Counted from the stretch's first letter, positions 13,219 to 22,818 are shown. The stretch is 31,943 bases of DNA from JBNJEM01 sp051745935 (GCA_051745935.1 JBNJEM010000010.1:1-31943); one strand, 5' to 3'. Program-made: numbers and translations. The notes: a model not told the origin generated them from the sequence alone.

Positions 13219-14406
13219 GCCGTCCAAGCTCCCGCAGGGGATGGAAATGCTGGGGAACCCACAATAGCTCCAGGGCGTGTTGAAGGCCGGGTCTCCGGTG
13301 GTTTCACGCCCCGGCGCCGGGGTCGGGGTTGCGGGGGTGATCCAAAACTCGGGGCCTTGACCAAAAGCCCGCTCCATCACGGCGATGAACTCCAGCCGGT
13401 GCCGCACGGCAGCTTGATAGTCCGCGGGTGAAATGTGCAGGCCTTCCCGGATGAGCGTGGCGATGCCAGGGGCGTATTGGTCCGGATGACGGGCAAAGGA
13501 ACCGGCGTGATAGTCGGCCAATTCCTTGGCCATGATGCGGTGGTGCATGGCGAGGACGTCGTCCAATTCCGCCGGCGGGTCGATCGATTCCAAGGTGGTC
13601 CCGGCGTCAATCAACCGTTCGACCGCGACATCCACGAGGGCTAACAGGCGAGGGTCGGCGGCGGACTGAAAGAAGCCGCGAACCAGACCAAATCGCTGGG
13701 GACGAGGCGCCGACGGGAGTGAGGACGGGCCGGTGAGGGGTGAGCCGACCACGGCCCGCCAGATCGGAAATAGGTCCTCCACGCGGGCCGCCAGTGGCCC
13801 CACGTGATCCAGGAGCCCGCTTACCGGAACCACCCCAGAGGTGCTCCACCGAGCCCTGCTCGGCTTCAAGCCCACGACGCCACAATAGGAGGCGGGGCGA
13901 ATAATCGAACCTCCGGTTTGCGAACCGAGTGCCGCCAGGCAAGTTTGGGTGGCGACCGCCACGGCGCTCCCGCTACTCGACCCGCCCGGCGTGCGGGATG
14001 CATCGTGGGGATTCACCGTATCGGGCGGGTCGAAGCAGGCGAACTGCGTGGTCACGGTCTTCCCGAGTACAATGGCCCCCGCCGCGCGCAACCGAGCAAC
14101 AACCGGGGCGTCTTCAGCGGCGATGTGGGATTCCCGCAACGGCGAACCGGCTCGAGTGGGCAAACCAGCCACATCAATGATGTCCTTCACGCCGATGGGA
14201 ATGCCCTGCAACGGGCCGGGCGGCGCGCCGGCGTCCAGCTCCCGATCCAGTCGCTCGGCGTCCCGGAGGGCACCGGGGCGATCCACGTGGGCCCAGGCAC
14301 GCCACCGCTTGTCCGTGCGATCAATTCGCTCCAAACATTCGGCAACAAGCTGGGATGGCCGTAATCTTCCGTTCCGTACGGCCTCGGCCGCCTCGGAGAG
14401 CGTCAT
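13126..14406 (-). CDS. Amidase-signature hydrolase
   Basis: This 426-residue protein is a complete amidase-signature enzyme with the Ser-cisSer-Lys triad: Lys74 (IGVKDIID), the cis-Ser in PGGSSSGSAVAVA (about 144-145), and nucleophile Ser167 (GSQTGGSIIRPASYCG). It would hydrolyse a carboxamide. The substrate cannot be read. It is shorter than GatA (about 480), lacks the GatA C-terminal region, and has no GatB/GatC neighbours, so a general amidase is more likely than glutamyl-tRNA amidotransferase. It starts 4 bp inside the end of leuD, which suggests co-transcription with leuCD. Confidence 0.88.
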   Translation of the reverse strand: MTLSEAAEAVRNGRLRPSQLVAECLERIDRTDKRWRAWAHVDRPGALRDAERLDRELDAGAPPGPLQGIPIGVKDIIDVAGLPTRAGSPLRESHIAAEDAPVVARLRAAGAIVLGKTVTTQFACFDPPDTVNPHDASRTPGGSSSGSAVAVATQTCLAALGSQTGGSIIRPASYCGVVGLKPSRARWSTSGVVPVSGLLDHVGPLAARVEDLFPIWRAVVGSPLTGPSSLPSAPRPQRFGLVRGFFQSAADPRLLALVDVAVERLIDAGTTLESIDPPAELDDVLAMHHRIMAKELADYHAGSFARHPDQYAPGIATLIREGLHISPADYQAAVRHRLEFIAVMERAFGQGPEFWITPATPTPAPGRETTGDPAFNTPWSYCGFPSISIPCGSLDGLPVALQVIAATGQDEALLRVASDLETQLQR

Positions 14407-15005
14407 TTTGGACTCGCGATTCCGTGGGACTTTTCGTACTGCGTGATTTTGTCATCATGCCGCAACGTCATCGCGATATCATCCAAACCGTTAAGTAGTG
14501 CATGCCTGTACGACTCGTCAATCGAAAACTCGACGTCCTCCAGCCCTTCGCCGGTGATCCGGCAACGCTCCAGGTCCACTTCCAATTCTTGTCCGGGGTT
14601 TTCCGCGACAAGTTGAAAGAGACGCGACACAATGGCTTCATCCAATCGAATTGGCAAGAGGCCGTTCTTGAAGGAATTGTTGTAGAAGATATCGGCGAAA
14701 CTGGGCGCGATCACCACGCGAAAGCCATAGTCCACCAGGGCCCAGACCGCATGTTCACGGCTCGACCCGGAACCAAAATTCCGGCGCGCGACCAGGATGG
14801 ACGCGCCCTGAAAGCGTGGCTGATTCAATTCAAAGTCGGGGTCATCCCGGCCGTCTTCCAGAAATCGCCAGTCGAAAAACAGGAACTGGCCAAACCCGGT
14901 CCGCTCAATCCGTTTCAAGAATTGCTTGGGGATGATCTGGTCGGTATCCACGTTGGCGCGATCCAGCGTGGCGACTCGTCCTCGGTGTTGTTTCAACGGT
15001 TCCAT
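14403..15005 (-). CDS. leuD: 3-isopropylmalate dehydratase small subunit
   Basis: This 200-residue protein carries the LeuD swivel domain: TLDRANVDTDQIIPKQFLKR with IERTGFGQ, FFDWRF, then RRNFGSGSSREHAVWALVDY and VIAPSFADIFYNNSFKNG. With LeuC it isomerises 2-isopropylmalate to 3-isopropylmalate in leucine biosynthesis. The start at 15005 is chosen because GGAG lies 8 bp upstream and the family N-terminus is MEPL-like. A longer frame upstream overlaps the gap to leuC and is unlikely. It is 35 bp downstream of leuC in the same operon. Confidence 0.97.
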   Translation of the reverse strand: MEPLKQHRGRVATLDRANVDTDQIIPKQFLKRIERTGFGQFLFFDWRFLEDGRDDPDFELNQPRFQGASILVARRNFGSGSSREHAVWALVDYGFRVVIAPSFADIFYNNSFKNGLLPIRLDEAIVSRLFQLVAENPGQELEVDLERCRITGEGLEDVEFSIDESYRHALLNGLDDIAMTLRHDDKITQYEKSHGIASPK

Positions 15006-15040
15006 GGTTCGTACTCCAGCGGGTTGACCGAGCGAGTGGG

Positions 15041-16459
15041 CTAATGATAGGTCCAATCCCGGATATCAACGATATGCCCGGCGATTCCAGCTGCCGCGGC
15101 CGTGGCTGGCGAGACCAGGTGGGTGCGGCCCCCTTTGCCTTGTCGGCCTTCGAAGTTCCGGTTGCTGGTGGCCGCGCACCGTTCGCCGGGCGAAAGCTTA
15201 TCGGGGTTCATTGCCAGGCACATGCTACACCCGGCGTCGCGCCATTCGAAGCCCGCGGCTCGAAACACCTCGTGCAATCCCTCCGCTTCAGCCTGGCTTT
15301 TGACCGTGCCGCTGCCCGGCACGACCATGGCGTTTATGTTGGGGGCGACCCTGTGGCCTCGCACGACCGCCGCCGCCGCCCGCAGGTCCTCGAGCCGCCC
15401 ATTGGTACACGACCCGATGAAGACGCGGTCCAGTTTAATGTCGGTCATGGCCATGCCCGGCCGCAGCCCCATATACTCCAGGGCCCGAGCGGCCGATTGT
15501 TGCTCCGTTTCGTCCTGGTGGTCGGCGGGATCGGGCACGCGATCGGTGACGGACACCACCTGCCCCGGGTTGGTTCCCCAGGTTACCTGGGGCGCGATGT
15601 CGGCCGCGTCGAACGCGTGGACCGCATCATATGGCGCGCCATCGTCACTTGGCAATTGCTCCCATCGCTTCACGGCGGCGTCGAAGTGAGTCGGCGCGCG
15701 GGGGCAGCGGCGGAGATAATCATACGTCACTGGGTCAGGAGCAATCATGCCGGCCCGGGCACCGGCTTCAATGGACATGTTGCAGACCGTCATTCGCCCT
15801 TCCATACTGAGCGACCGAATGGCGCTGCCCGTATACTCCAACGCGTACCCGGTGCCGCCATGCGTGCTCAACCGGCCGATCAGGTAGAGGATCAAATCCT
15901 TGGCCGTCGTGCCATGGGGCAGCTGACCGTCGACGCGCAATTCCATCGTGCGAGGCTTGGACTGCAAGAGAGTCTGCGTCGCGAGTACATGTTCCACTTC
16001 ACTGGTCCCGATGCCAAACGCCAAGGCACCAAAGGCACCATGGGTGGCTGTATGGCTATCGCCGCACACGATTGTCATGCCCGGCTGCGTATAACCCAAT
16101 TCGGGACCGATCACGTGAACGATGCCCTGCCGCGGGGCATTCAAGTCGTAAAACGGAACGCCAAACTGTTCACAGTTTTGCCGCAGTGTGTCAACCTGCC
16201 GGCGCGAGACCAAATCGGCGATGGGTTGATCGCGATCCGTCGTCGGTACGTTATGGTCGGGCGTTGCGATGGTCAAGCTCGGTTGGCGGACCGATCGGCC
16301 CGCCAGCCGCAGACCTTCAAAGGCCTGGGGACTCGTCACTTCGTGCACCAGTTGCAGATCAATATAGAGAATCGCTTGTTGGCCCGGTTCGGCGTGGACC
16401 ACGTGGCTGTCCCAAATCTTCTGGAACATCGTGCGAGCCGTATGAGATGTCGATGCCAT
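15041..16459 (-). CDS. leuC: 3-isopropylmalate dehydratase large subunit
   Basis: This 472-residue protein is a full-length aconitase-superfamily large subunit. The 4Fe-4S ligands are Cys351 (FIGSCTNGR), Cys411 and Cys414 (CSMC), equivalent to the three cysteines of E. coli LeuC. GDSHTATHGAFGALAFGIGT (133-152) is the classical signature. It is the first gene of the minus-strand leuC-leuD-amidase run. An alternative start at Met11 (MFQKIWDSHVV) fits the family equally well. leuA and leuB are not in the window. Confidence 0.97.
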   Translation of the reverse strand: MASTSHTARTMFQKIWDSHVVHAEPGQQAILYIDLQLVHEVTSPQAFEGLRLAGRSVRQPSLTIATPDHNVPTTDRDQPIADLVSRRQVDTLRQNCEQFGVPFYDLNAPRQGIVHVIGPELGYTQPGMTIVCGDSHTATHGAFGALAFGIGTSEVEHVLATQTLLQSKPRTMELRVDGQLPHGTTAKDLILYLIGRLSTHGGTGYALEYTGSAIRSLSMEGRMTVCNMSIEAGARAGMIAPDPVTYDYLRRCPRAPTHFDAAVKRWEQLPSDDGAPYDAVHAFDAADIAPQVTWGTNPGQVVSVTDRVPDPADHQDETEQQSAARALEYMGLRPGMAMTDIKLDRVFIGSCTNGRLEDLRAAAAVVRGHRVAPNINAMVVPGSGTVKSQAEAEGLHEVFRAAGFEWRDAGCSMCLAMNPDKLSPGERCAATSNRNFEGRQGKGGRTHLVSPATAAAAGIAGHIVDIRDWTYH

Positions 16460-17124
16460 TCCTGCCGCCTGTGTGGGGATGCGGGTGAAGATTTGAGCGA
16501 AAGATATTCACACGCGTGAGTTGTCTTGTCGTAATCTTTTTTCGTACAGCTTTTCGTGCAAACGTTCACGAGTGCCGCTACACCGCTTGGACACGGGAGC
16601 CCGCATGGATGCCACGGGCTGGTCCCGTGGTGGTTCACGCTCGCCGCTACAAACCGCGCGGACACACCCCTGCTCGTCGTCGGTAGCGTGGAACGTAACG
16701 AACCACGGGACCAGCCCGTGGCATTTGCACCTTGAAAAGCCTTCCTTCAAAATGTGCAACGGAACCGCGAACGTCTGAGGATATCAGTCTCTTCACCGTG
16801 AACGGTTGCCGTTTCGTGGATACACGTTGCGGCCCCCGCCGCCGCGTTTCGGCTGACCGGGCATTCGCCGGGGTTCGGCGTCACGGTGAATATACCGGTC
16901 GCGAACGCCTTTGTCCGCCACGAGTCCGACCAACGGGAGGACGGCTTGCGTCGAGCCGCTTTCCACCGGGACAAATTCGACCGCCTGAAGTATAATCCAC
17001 GCTTGAATGCCCAATCGGTAACATCGAATCGTTCAAAGCGTCCTTTCAAGGCGTAGTATAGTAGACGCTTGCCGGGATCGCCAAGGCGTGCCGCTGGAGA
17101 GGCTTGTTGGTTGGAAAACGGGTA
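16460..17124. other. Intergenic region with REP-like repeats
   Basis: The region contains the inverted pair described at 16609-16724 and otherwise no convincing gene. Weak frames on the minus strand at 16747-17049 could be decayed coding DNA, but no family is recognised. It should hold the promoter of leuC on its left side. Confidence 0.5.
16609..16724. repeat. REP-like inverted pair of hairpins
   Basis: The right arm (16700-16724) is the reverse complement of the left arm (16609-16636), apart from a 3-bp insertion in the left arm. Each arm is itself a hairpin, CCACGGG-CTGGT-CCCGTGG. Such paired palindromes in a noncoding gap resemble BIMEs associated with REP-type transposases. No such transposase is in the window. 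Confidence 0.7.
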
Positions 17125-18825
17125 TCACGCGGTATTGCAATTCATTTCGGTTTCCAGCTTCTTGGTCTCGAGGCCCTGCCACCAATCAGCAGCGATGGCC
17201 GCGGACCATTGATCGGCGTCCACGCAGGCGTCCAACGCCTCGGCGAGTTGCATCGCCGAGTCATACCGATCGGCCGGCGATTTCGCCAAGCAACGCAAGA
17301 CGACCGCTTCCAGATCTTGAGGCAGACCCGGTCGGATCAGGCTTGGCTGCTTAGGCTTTCGTTGGGCGTGCGCCACCAGGATCTTAATGGGTTGATTTCC
17401 ATCAAAGGGGGTTTTCCCGGTCAACAGGTAGTACGCCACCACGCCCATGGAATAGATGTCACTTCGCTCATCCGGCTCCGAATCGCCGGTCGCTTGTTCG
17501 GGAGACATGAACAGCGGCGACCCGGTAATGGACCCGTCGTGAGTCAGATGTGACGAGTCGACGCCACCGAGTGGCTTGACCATGCCGAAGTCGAGCAACT
17601 TAGCCACATCATACTTGTGTCCGCGCTCGGCGGCAAAAATGTTGGCCGGTTTAATGTCTCGGTGAATCAATCCGCGGGCGTGCGCTTCCGATAATGCTTC
17701 GCAGGTTTGACGCAGCAAGTAGATGGCTCGGCCAGGCGGCAGAGGGCCGTGGCGAGTGACCAAATCGGCCAATGACAAACCGGGAAGATACTCCATCACG
17801 TAATAGAATGTTCCGTCAGCGGTACGCCCATAGTCAAATATGTCAATATTGTTCCAATGCGACAACTGTGCGGTGGCGCGAACTTCGCGTTCAAAGCGAG
17901 CGAAGATACGGGGATCGCCCGCTTGTTCGGGCCGAATCAATTTGATCGCCACGGGCCGCTTCATCAACTGATGCTCGGCCAAATAGACTTCTCCCATCCC
18001 GCCGGCGCCCAGTCGTTGGCCCAATCGATACTGGCCCAACTGCTTGGCTTGGAAGGCCTCCACCCGCAACGTATTGATCGTGTGAACGCCAAGGACCGAT
18101 GCGACTCCGCTGATCAACAGGATGAGCAACATGGAGATGATCCGCCAGAGCTCGGCCGAAATGAGTTGCGCGCAGATTTGATCGGTCGACCAAAGAACGG
18201 CCGTGATCGCGATCGGAGACAAGGCCATGGCCCCAATCACGACAGCCGCTCGCCGCCATGTATTGGGAATAAACATGGCATACAGATACATCAAAACGAG
18301 CCACGGCGCGTCGGGACGGATCAGCATCTGGTCCTCGGTGGCACATTCCCGCATCATGTTAAAATAGAGGCCGAAAAGAAAAATGGCGGGTAAGCCAAAA
18401 ATCAACAGCTCCAGGAAACGGAGCGGGCCACTGCCCCCTGGACAGGCACGGCAACACCAGAGTCCACAAGCCACTAGGATGAGAAAGACGAGCAGCTGGC
18501 CCAGGAACGTCGCATCCAGGGAAAAAGCGGCGACTTCAAATAGACCCGCCAGCCCCCGCCAGATTAGGAAGACCCCAAATCCGAGAGCCAATACAAAGGC
18601 TGACACGCGTAGCCGAGATTGCAGCAGAACGCACGTCTCTCCTGTCAGGTCGCCCCCCGACCCTTCAATCAGTTGGATGTATTGGTTGCGTTGGGGATAA
18701 GTCCCCGAATCGGACGGAAACGGATCGCCGGAGACGCTGGAAATGGCCACGTCCAACGTTTCGTCGCCCGGCCCCAACTGCATTGATTTGTGCCCCAACC
18801 GCATTGATTTGTGATTGTCTGCCAT
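17125..18825 (-). CDS. Ser/Thr protein kinase with six membrane segments
   Basis: This is a 566-residue protein. Residues 74-250 hold about six hydrophobic helices. The kinase domain spans about 266-535 with the Gly loop GAGGMGEV (273-280), Lys295, HRDIKPAN (Asp390), LDFG (412-414) and SPEQA (441-445), so all catalytic residues are present. Unlike the usual PknB layout, the membrane part precedes the kinase, as in some planctomycete and myxobacterial kinases. The usual LSHPNIV element is LSHWNNID here. A 21-bp tandem duplication gives two HKSM(R/Q)LG units at residues 5-18. Confidence 0.92.
   Translation of the reverse strand: MADNHKSMRLGHKSMQLGPGDETLDVAISSVSGDPFPSDSGTYPQRNQYIQLIEGSGGDLTGETCVLLQSRLRVSAFVLALGFGVFLIWRGLAGLFEVAAFSLDATFLGQLLVFLILVACGLWCCRACPGGSGPLRFLELLIFGLPAIFLFGLYFNMMRECATEDQMLIRPDAPWLVLMYLYAMFIPNTWRRAAVVIGAMALSPIAITAVLWSTDQICAQLISAELWRIISMLLILLISGVASVLGVHTINTLRVEAFQAKQLGQYRLGQRLGAGGMGEVYLAEHQLMKRPVAIKLIRPEQAGDPRIFARFEREVRATAQLSHWNNIDIFDYGRTADGTFYYVMEYLPGLSLADLVTRHGPLPPGRAIYLLRQTCEALSEAHARGLIHRDIKPANIFAAERGHKYDVAKLLDFGMVKPLGGVDSSHLTHDGSITGSPLFMSPEQATGDSEPDERSDIYSMGVVAYYLLTGKTPFDGNQPIKILVAHAQRKPKQPSLIRPGLPQDLEAVVLRCLAKSPADRYDSAMQLAEALDACVDADQWSAAIAADWWQGLETKKLETEMNCNTA
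18772..18813. repeat. 21-bp tandem duplication in the kinase gene
   Basis: Two copies, 18772-18792 and 18793-18813, differ at one base. They encode the repeated heptapeptide HKSMRLG/HKSMQLG near the kinase N-terminus. The duplication keeps the frame. Confidence 0.85.
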
Positions 18826-19625
18826 CGGTTCCTTTCATCCTCCTGTGCGTCCTTCCATGGCCCCACGGGTTGACTGCGCCTTGCACTCATACCACAACCG
18901 GAGGGAAAGCTTCGATTGATTCCTTGCACGCATAAACCGTCGACACCGGCCGCCCTCTTCAAGCAGCATGGTCCCCGCGCCGTGGATTTCAACCGGCCGC
19001 GATCCAACAGTTGGCCCACCCCCTCCCCCCACTCGCCATGCAGCCCCCCACGCAGAGTACACAGACATTTCGGTCCAGGGTCGACGGCGTGCGCGATCAA
19101 CCGCGGGTGTTGAATGCTAGACGGTGGACGAGACTTGGCAAGTGGGAAGAAGGGGCGTGATATTCCGCAAACCGCTGCTTGGCGCCACGCGGCTTGCTTC
19201 TCTCGAACCGCAGAGGGGAGAGGCTTCCCCTCATAGGGAAGGGCGTTGCGGCTCGTTCTCACGCAACGCGAAAAGGGGGCCGCCAGGCTACGTCCCTTTC
19301 CGGTTCCGCGAGGCGGTTCCCTCATCTTTTCACTGGACCCATCTCGTCCAGCCAGCCAAATCTCCGAACTCTTGAGTATAACATCCAGGCTTGGGAACCA
19401 ACAAGCCATCGCTCAGGCGGGAAAGAAGCCCGCGCGGCTTTTTTCCTTGCAACACTTTAGCCCTCCGAAGCACGGGCCATTCGGGGCAAGAACGGCTTGA
19501 AACGGGTCCCGTGCAGCGCGCAAGCCGCCGTGCGCTGGACAACTCCATGCTGAAACCCTGGTTTCTGCAATCTGGCGGATTTCCGGGGTTTCATCGGGCC
19601 CGGTCCCCGCTGCCCGGTCCGGTCC
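18826..19625. other. 800-bp intergenic region
   Basis: No convincing gene is seen. Several long minus-strand frames through it are compositional. A hairpin with a T tract lies at 19420-19446. The promoter of the kinase gene should lie near its left end. Confidence 0.5.
19420..19446. terminator. Hairpin with T tract downstream of the sugar dehydrogenase
   Basis: GGAAAGAAGCC and GGCTTTTTTCC pair over 11 bp with one G-T pair around a CGCGC loop. It lies 180 bp beyond the stop of the minus-strand dehydrogenase and could end its transcript. The T run favours termination on the plus strand. Confidence 0.45.
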
Positions 19626-20963
19626 TCAAGCCTTCCAGATCTTCTCTCGTCGCTCGGTCACGTTGACCGTGGCGTTGCGGGTGTCGATGACCAAGGGGGC
19701 GTAGCGAACGATGGCATCCCAATCGTAGGCCGAATGGTCGGTCGCGATCAGTACGGCATCCAGCGAGGCCAGATATTCGGGGGTCAGCGGTTCACTGGCC
19801 AACCGGGGCACCTCGTAGTGCCGCATGGACGGGAGCGTGGCAATGTGGGGATCGTTGTAGCTCAACACCGCTCCACCCGCTTGAAGGAGTTCCATCAATT
19901 TGAACGAGGGGCTTTCGCGAGGATCATCCACGTCCTTTTTGTACGCAACGCCCAAGACCCCGATCTTGCTTCCTCGCAGGGCTTTCCCCGCGCAGTTCAA
20001 CGCTTCCATCACTCGGGTAACCACGTATTTTGGCATGGACGTGTTGATTTCTCCGGCCAGTTCGATGAACCGAGTGGGCATCTCGTGTTTGCGCGCCACC
20101 CAGCTCAGATAGAACGGATCGATGGGGATGCAGTGTCCGCCCAGGCCGGGGCCGGGATAGAAGGCCTGGAACCCGAACGGCTTGGTCTTGGCGGCTTCAA
20201 TGACTTCCCACACGTCGATACCAATGCGGTCGAAGAGGACCTTTAGCTCATTGACCATGGCAATGTTGACGGAGCGGTAGGTGTTTTCCAGGATCTTGCA
20301 GGCTTCGGCGACTTCACAGGAGGATACGCTCACCGTATTGACCACGGCTTCCGAATAGAGTGCATTCGCCAGGTCCAGGCTCAGTGGATCGATGCCGCCC
20401 ACCACCTTGGGAATGCCGCTTGCCGAAAAATCAATGTTTCCCGGATCTTCACGTTCCGGACTGTACGCTAGAAAAAAGTCGTCTCCGACCTCCAGGCCAG
20501 ATTCCTTGAGGATTGGCAACATTACTTCGCGAGTGGTACCGGGATAGGTCGTGCTTTCGAGGACCACGAGTTGTCCGGGCCGCAGCGTTTTCGCCGCCAT
20601 CCGCGTCGTATTTTCCACATAACTCAGGTCCGGGTCTCGGCTGTCGGTCAACGGCGTTGGCACGCAGATCAGGATGACATCGGCCTCGGCTAGACGGGAC
20701 ATATCAGCCGTGGGAATGAACTCTTCCCGCTCAATGCAGTTTGCAATCCAATCGCCCGAAATGTGTCCAATGTAGCTCTTTCCCTGCAACAACACATCGA
20801 CTTTCGCTTGGTCAACATCGAAGCCCATCGCCTTGTAACCGGCTCCGATGAATGCCTGGATCAGTGGCAAACCGACGTAGCCTAATCCCATGACCCCCAC
20901 CACGGCGGTTTTATCCTGAATGGCGGCCATTAACGGATGTCTCGTTTGCACTGCGGTACTCAT
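19626..20963 (-). CDS. UDP-N-acetylhexosamine/UDP-glucose-type 6-dehydrogenase
   Basis: This 445-residue protein is a nucleotide-sugar dehydrogenase of the WbpA/TviB/WecC group. It has the NAD motif VMGLGYVGLPLIQAFIGAGY (24-43), PTPLTDSRDPDLSYV, LESTTYPGTTREV, YSPEREDPGN, the catalytic GPGLGGHCIPIDPFYLSW, and the C-terminal GVAYKKDVDDPRESPS. PTPL and YSPERExPG favour UDP-GlcNAc or UDP-ManNAc over UDP-glucose. It produces uronic-acid precursors of surface polysaccharide. The start at 20963 follows GAGGAAACAAGGC. It is divergent from the epimerase gene, probably with a shared regulatory region. Confidence 0.9.
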   Translation of the reverse strand: MSTAVQTRHPLMAAIQDKTAVVGVMGLGYVGLPLIQAFIGAGYKAMGFDVDQAKVDVLLQGKSYIGHISGDWIANCIEREEFIPTADMSRLAEADVILICVPTPLTDSRDPDLSYVENTTRMAAKTLRPGQLVVLESTTYPGTTREVMLPILKESGLEVGDDFFLAYSPEREDPGNIDFSASGIPKVVGGIDPLSLDLANALYSEAVVNTVSVSSCEVAEACKILENTYRSVNIAMVNELKVLFDRIGIDVWEVIEAAKTKPFGFQAFYPGPGLGGHCIPIDPFYLSWVARKHEMPTRFIELAGEINTSMPKYVVTRVMEALNCAGKALRGSKIGVLGVAYKKDVDDPRESPSFKLMELLQAGGAVLSYNDPHIATLPSMRHYEVPRLASEPLTPEYLASLDAVLIATDHSAYDWDAIVRYAPLVIDTRNATVNVTERREKIWKA

Positions 20964-21344
20964 GCCTTGTTTCCTCTGTCGGGTTCTGTTTTGAAGGGTG
21001 GACCGGTTGAGGTCGGCGCCCAGTGGGGGAGATGCCCCCGCCAATTGGAGGCGTCAGGCCGTTGGGGCGGGTACCGGGGCACCAGCCCGCCGAGCCTGGC
21101 GTTACGGCCCCTTGGAACGCTGACACACAGGGTACCTTTTACGGCTCGATAATCGACGACTGGCGTTTCATACTACTATAGTGTATGTACTAGCACGGCA
21201 TCAGGGTTGTTGGATCTCCGGGATCGAAAAAGTTCCCCGGGCAAAAACTACAGCTGCTTCAACCGTTAGTTAATGTATAAGGGATGCGTGCCCCGTGGTT
21301 CATTGTGCGGGGTATGCTGTTTTCGTGGAAAGAAATGGTCATTC
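20964..21344. promoter_or_regulatory. Divergent control region of the nucleotide-sugar genes
   Basis: This 380-bp gap separates two divergent polysaccharide genes. At 21169-21187 lies an imperfect palindrome, CATAC..ACTATAGT..GTATG. Its centre provides a TATAGT -10-like box on both strands. I see no good -35 partner, so the site may be an operator instead. No gene fits in the gap. Confidence 0.35.
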
Positions 21345-22358
21345 ATGGCAAAAATACTCGTCACCGGTACTGCTGGTTTTATCGGCTTTCATTTGACCAC
21401 GAAGCTCCTGGCTCGAGGCGACACGGTCGTTGGGCTAGATAATCTCAACGACTACTATGACGTCCAGCTGAAGAGGGACCGTTTGGCTCAACTGACGGGC
21501 CATGATCGGTTCGAATTCGAGCGAATGGAACTGGCGGATCGAAGCGGTATCGCCCGGCTTTTCCAAAAGCATCAATTCGACAAAGTCGTGAATTTGGCCG
21601 CCCAGGCCGGCGTCCGGTACTCGCTGCAAAACCCGCACGCGTACGTGGATAGCAACGTGGTGGGTTTCATGAACGTGCTGGAAGGGTGCCGGCATTGCGA
21701 CGTCCAGCACCTGGTTTACGCCTCTTCCAGCAGCGTGTATGGCGCCAACACCCAGATGCCGTTTTCGATCCACCACAACGTGGATCATCCGGTGAGTTTG
21801 TATGCGGCGACGAAGAAGGCCAACGAGCTCATGGCGCATACCTATAGCCATCTTTACCGGTTGCCAACCACGGGGCTGCGCTTCTTTACCGTCTACGGAC
21901 CGTGGGGACGTCCCGATATGGCGCTGTTTCTGTTTACCAAAGCCATTTTGACCGGCCAACCAATCAACGTTTTCAACTACGGCAAGATGCGTCGCGACTT
22001 CACCTACATCGATGATATCGTGGAGGGCGTGGCGCGGGTGACCGACCGGGTGCCGCAGCCCAATGAATCCTGGTCGGGCCAGTCCCCGGATCCGGGGACC
22101 AGCCGAGCCCCGTACAGGATCTACAACATTGGCAATAATGCTCCGGTTGAGCTCGAGCATTTCATTGCCGTGCTGGAAAAGTCGCTAGGGGTGCCGGCGG
22201 AGAAAAACCTGATGCCGATGCAGCCGGGAGACGTCCCGGCGACTTACGCGGATGTCGACGACCTGATTCGGGACGTCGGCTTCCACCCCGCGACGCCGAT
22301 CGAAGACGGTATTGAGCGTTTTGTCGCATGGTATCGAGACTACTACCACGTCGACTGA
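21345..22358 (+). CDS. NAD-dependent nucleotide-sugar epimerase (UDP-glucuronate 4-epimerase type)
   Basis: This 337-residue extended SDR protein has GTAGFIG (8-14) for NAD, VYASSSSVYG (Ser127-130) and Tyr153-xxx-Lys157 (SLYAATKKANE). RYSLQNPHAYVDSNVVGFMN, FFTVYGPWGRPDMALFLFTK and KMRRDFTYIDDIVEGV are hallmarks of UDP-glucuronate 4-epimerases (CapI/LspL). It would convert UDP-GlcA to UDP-GalA for capsule or LPS. ATG 21345 (MAKILVTGTAG) is the family start. The upstream in-frame extension has no support. It is divergent from the dehydrogenase that supplies uronic acids. Confidence 0.93.
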   Translation: MAKILVTGTAGFIGFHLTTKLLARGDTVVGLDNLNDYYDVQLKRDRLAQLTGHDRFEFERMELADRSGIARLFQKHQFDKVVNLAAQAGVRYSLQNPHAYVDSNVVGFMNVLEGCRHCDVQHLVYASSSSVYGANTQMPFSIHHNVDHPVSLYAATKKANELMAHTYSHLYRLPTTGLRFFTVYGPWGRPDMALFLFTKAILTGQPINVFNYGKMRRDFTYIDDIVEGVARVTDRVPQPNESWSGQSPDPGTSRAPYRIYNIGNNAPVELEHFIAVLEKSLGVPAEKNLMPMQPGDVPATYADVDDLIRDVGFHPATPIEDGIERFVAWYRDYYHVD

Positions 22359-22818
22359 GCCCCCATAACAAAACAATGCACATCTCCCGTACATCCAGGG
22401 CGTTTTGGAAGTGGAACGGAGGTGTTGTCGCCCGTTGTCGTGTTGCCAAGAGACGAGCCGTAACATCCGTCCGCTGGGGCGACGAATAAGATGCGCGGCC
22501 TGTCCCAGTTTTTCTGTTCTTGCCGGTCCCCGATCGCCGAAACGAGAGTAGGAAAGCGGGTAGTTCCGCGGCAAAGTAAGAACCCCTGGCGAAACGGGTT
22601 TCCCTAGCGCCACAGTCACGATATTGCGCGCGGGAGCCAGGTTTTGTTACCAGCTGTCACACCGCTGCCCGTTTTCTTGCTGCTAGGCCACTGTGACGCG
22701 ATTTGCGAGGCACGCCAAGTCTCGCGCCCGGTCGTTTACGTCGGAAACGCGTCGGTCATGGATGTCGTTTCCGGTGGGACGAAGTGTATCCATCCGCTGA
22801 TTACAAAGGAATGCATCG
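22359..22818. other. Intergenic region after the epimerase
   Basis: I see no convincing gene, RNA or terminator in these 460 bp. A frame from 22644 overlaps the next gene and has no ribosome binding site. Confidence 0.4.

Noticed and set aside
13126..14406. Amidase as GatA of the tRNA amidotransferase
   Set aside because: The protein is short for GatA, its C-terminal region differs, and no gatB or gatC is adjacent.
15044..16519. A 491-codon open frame on the plus strand opposite leuC
   Set aside because: leuC has all family motifs. The antisense frame follows its codon positions in GC-rich DNA and matches no family.
16747..17049. Possible decayed protein gene on the minus strand
   Set aside because: Two overlapping frames look weakly protein-like but none matches a family I can name, and there is no start signal.
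18669..19409. A 246-codon minus-strand frame upstream of the kinase
   Set aside because: It overlaps the kinase N-terminus in another frame and has low-complexity composition and no ribosome binding site.
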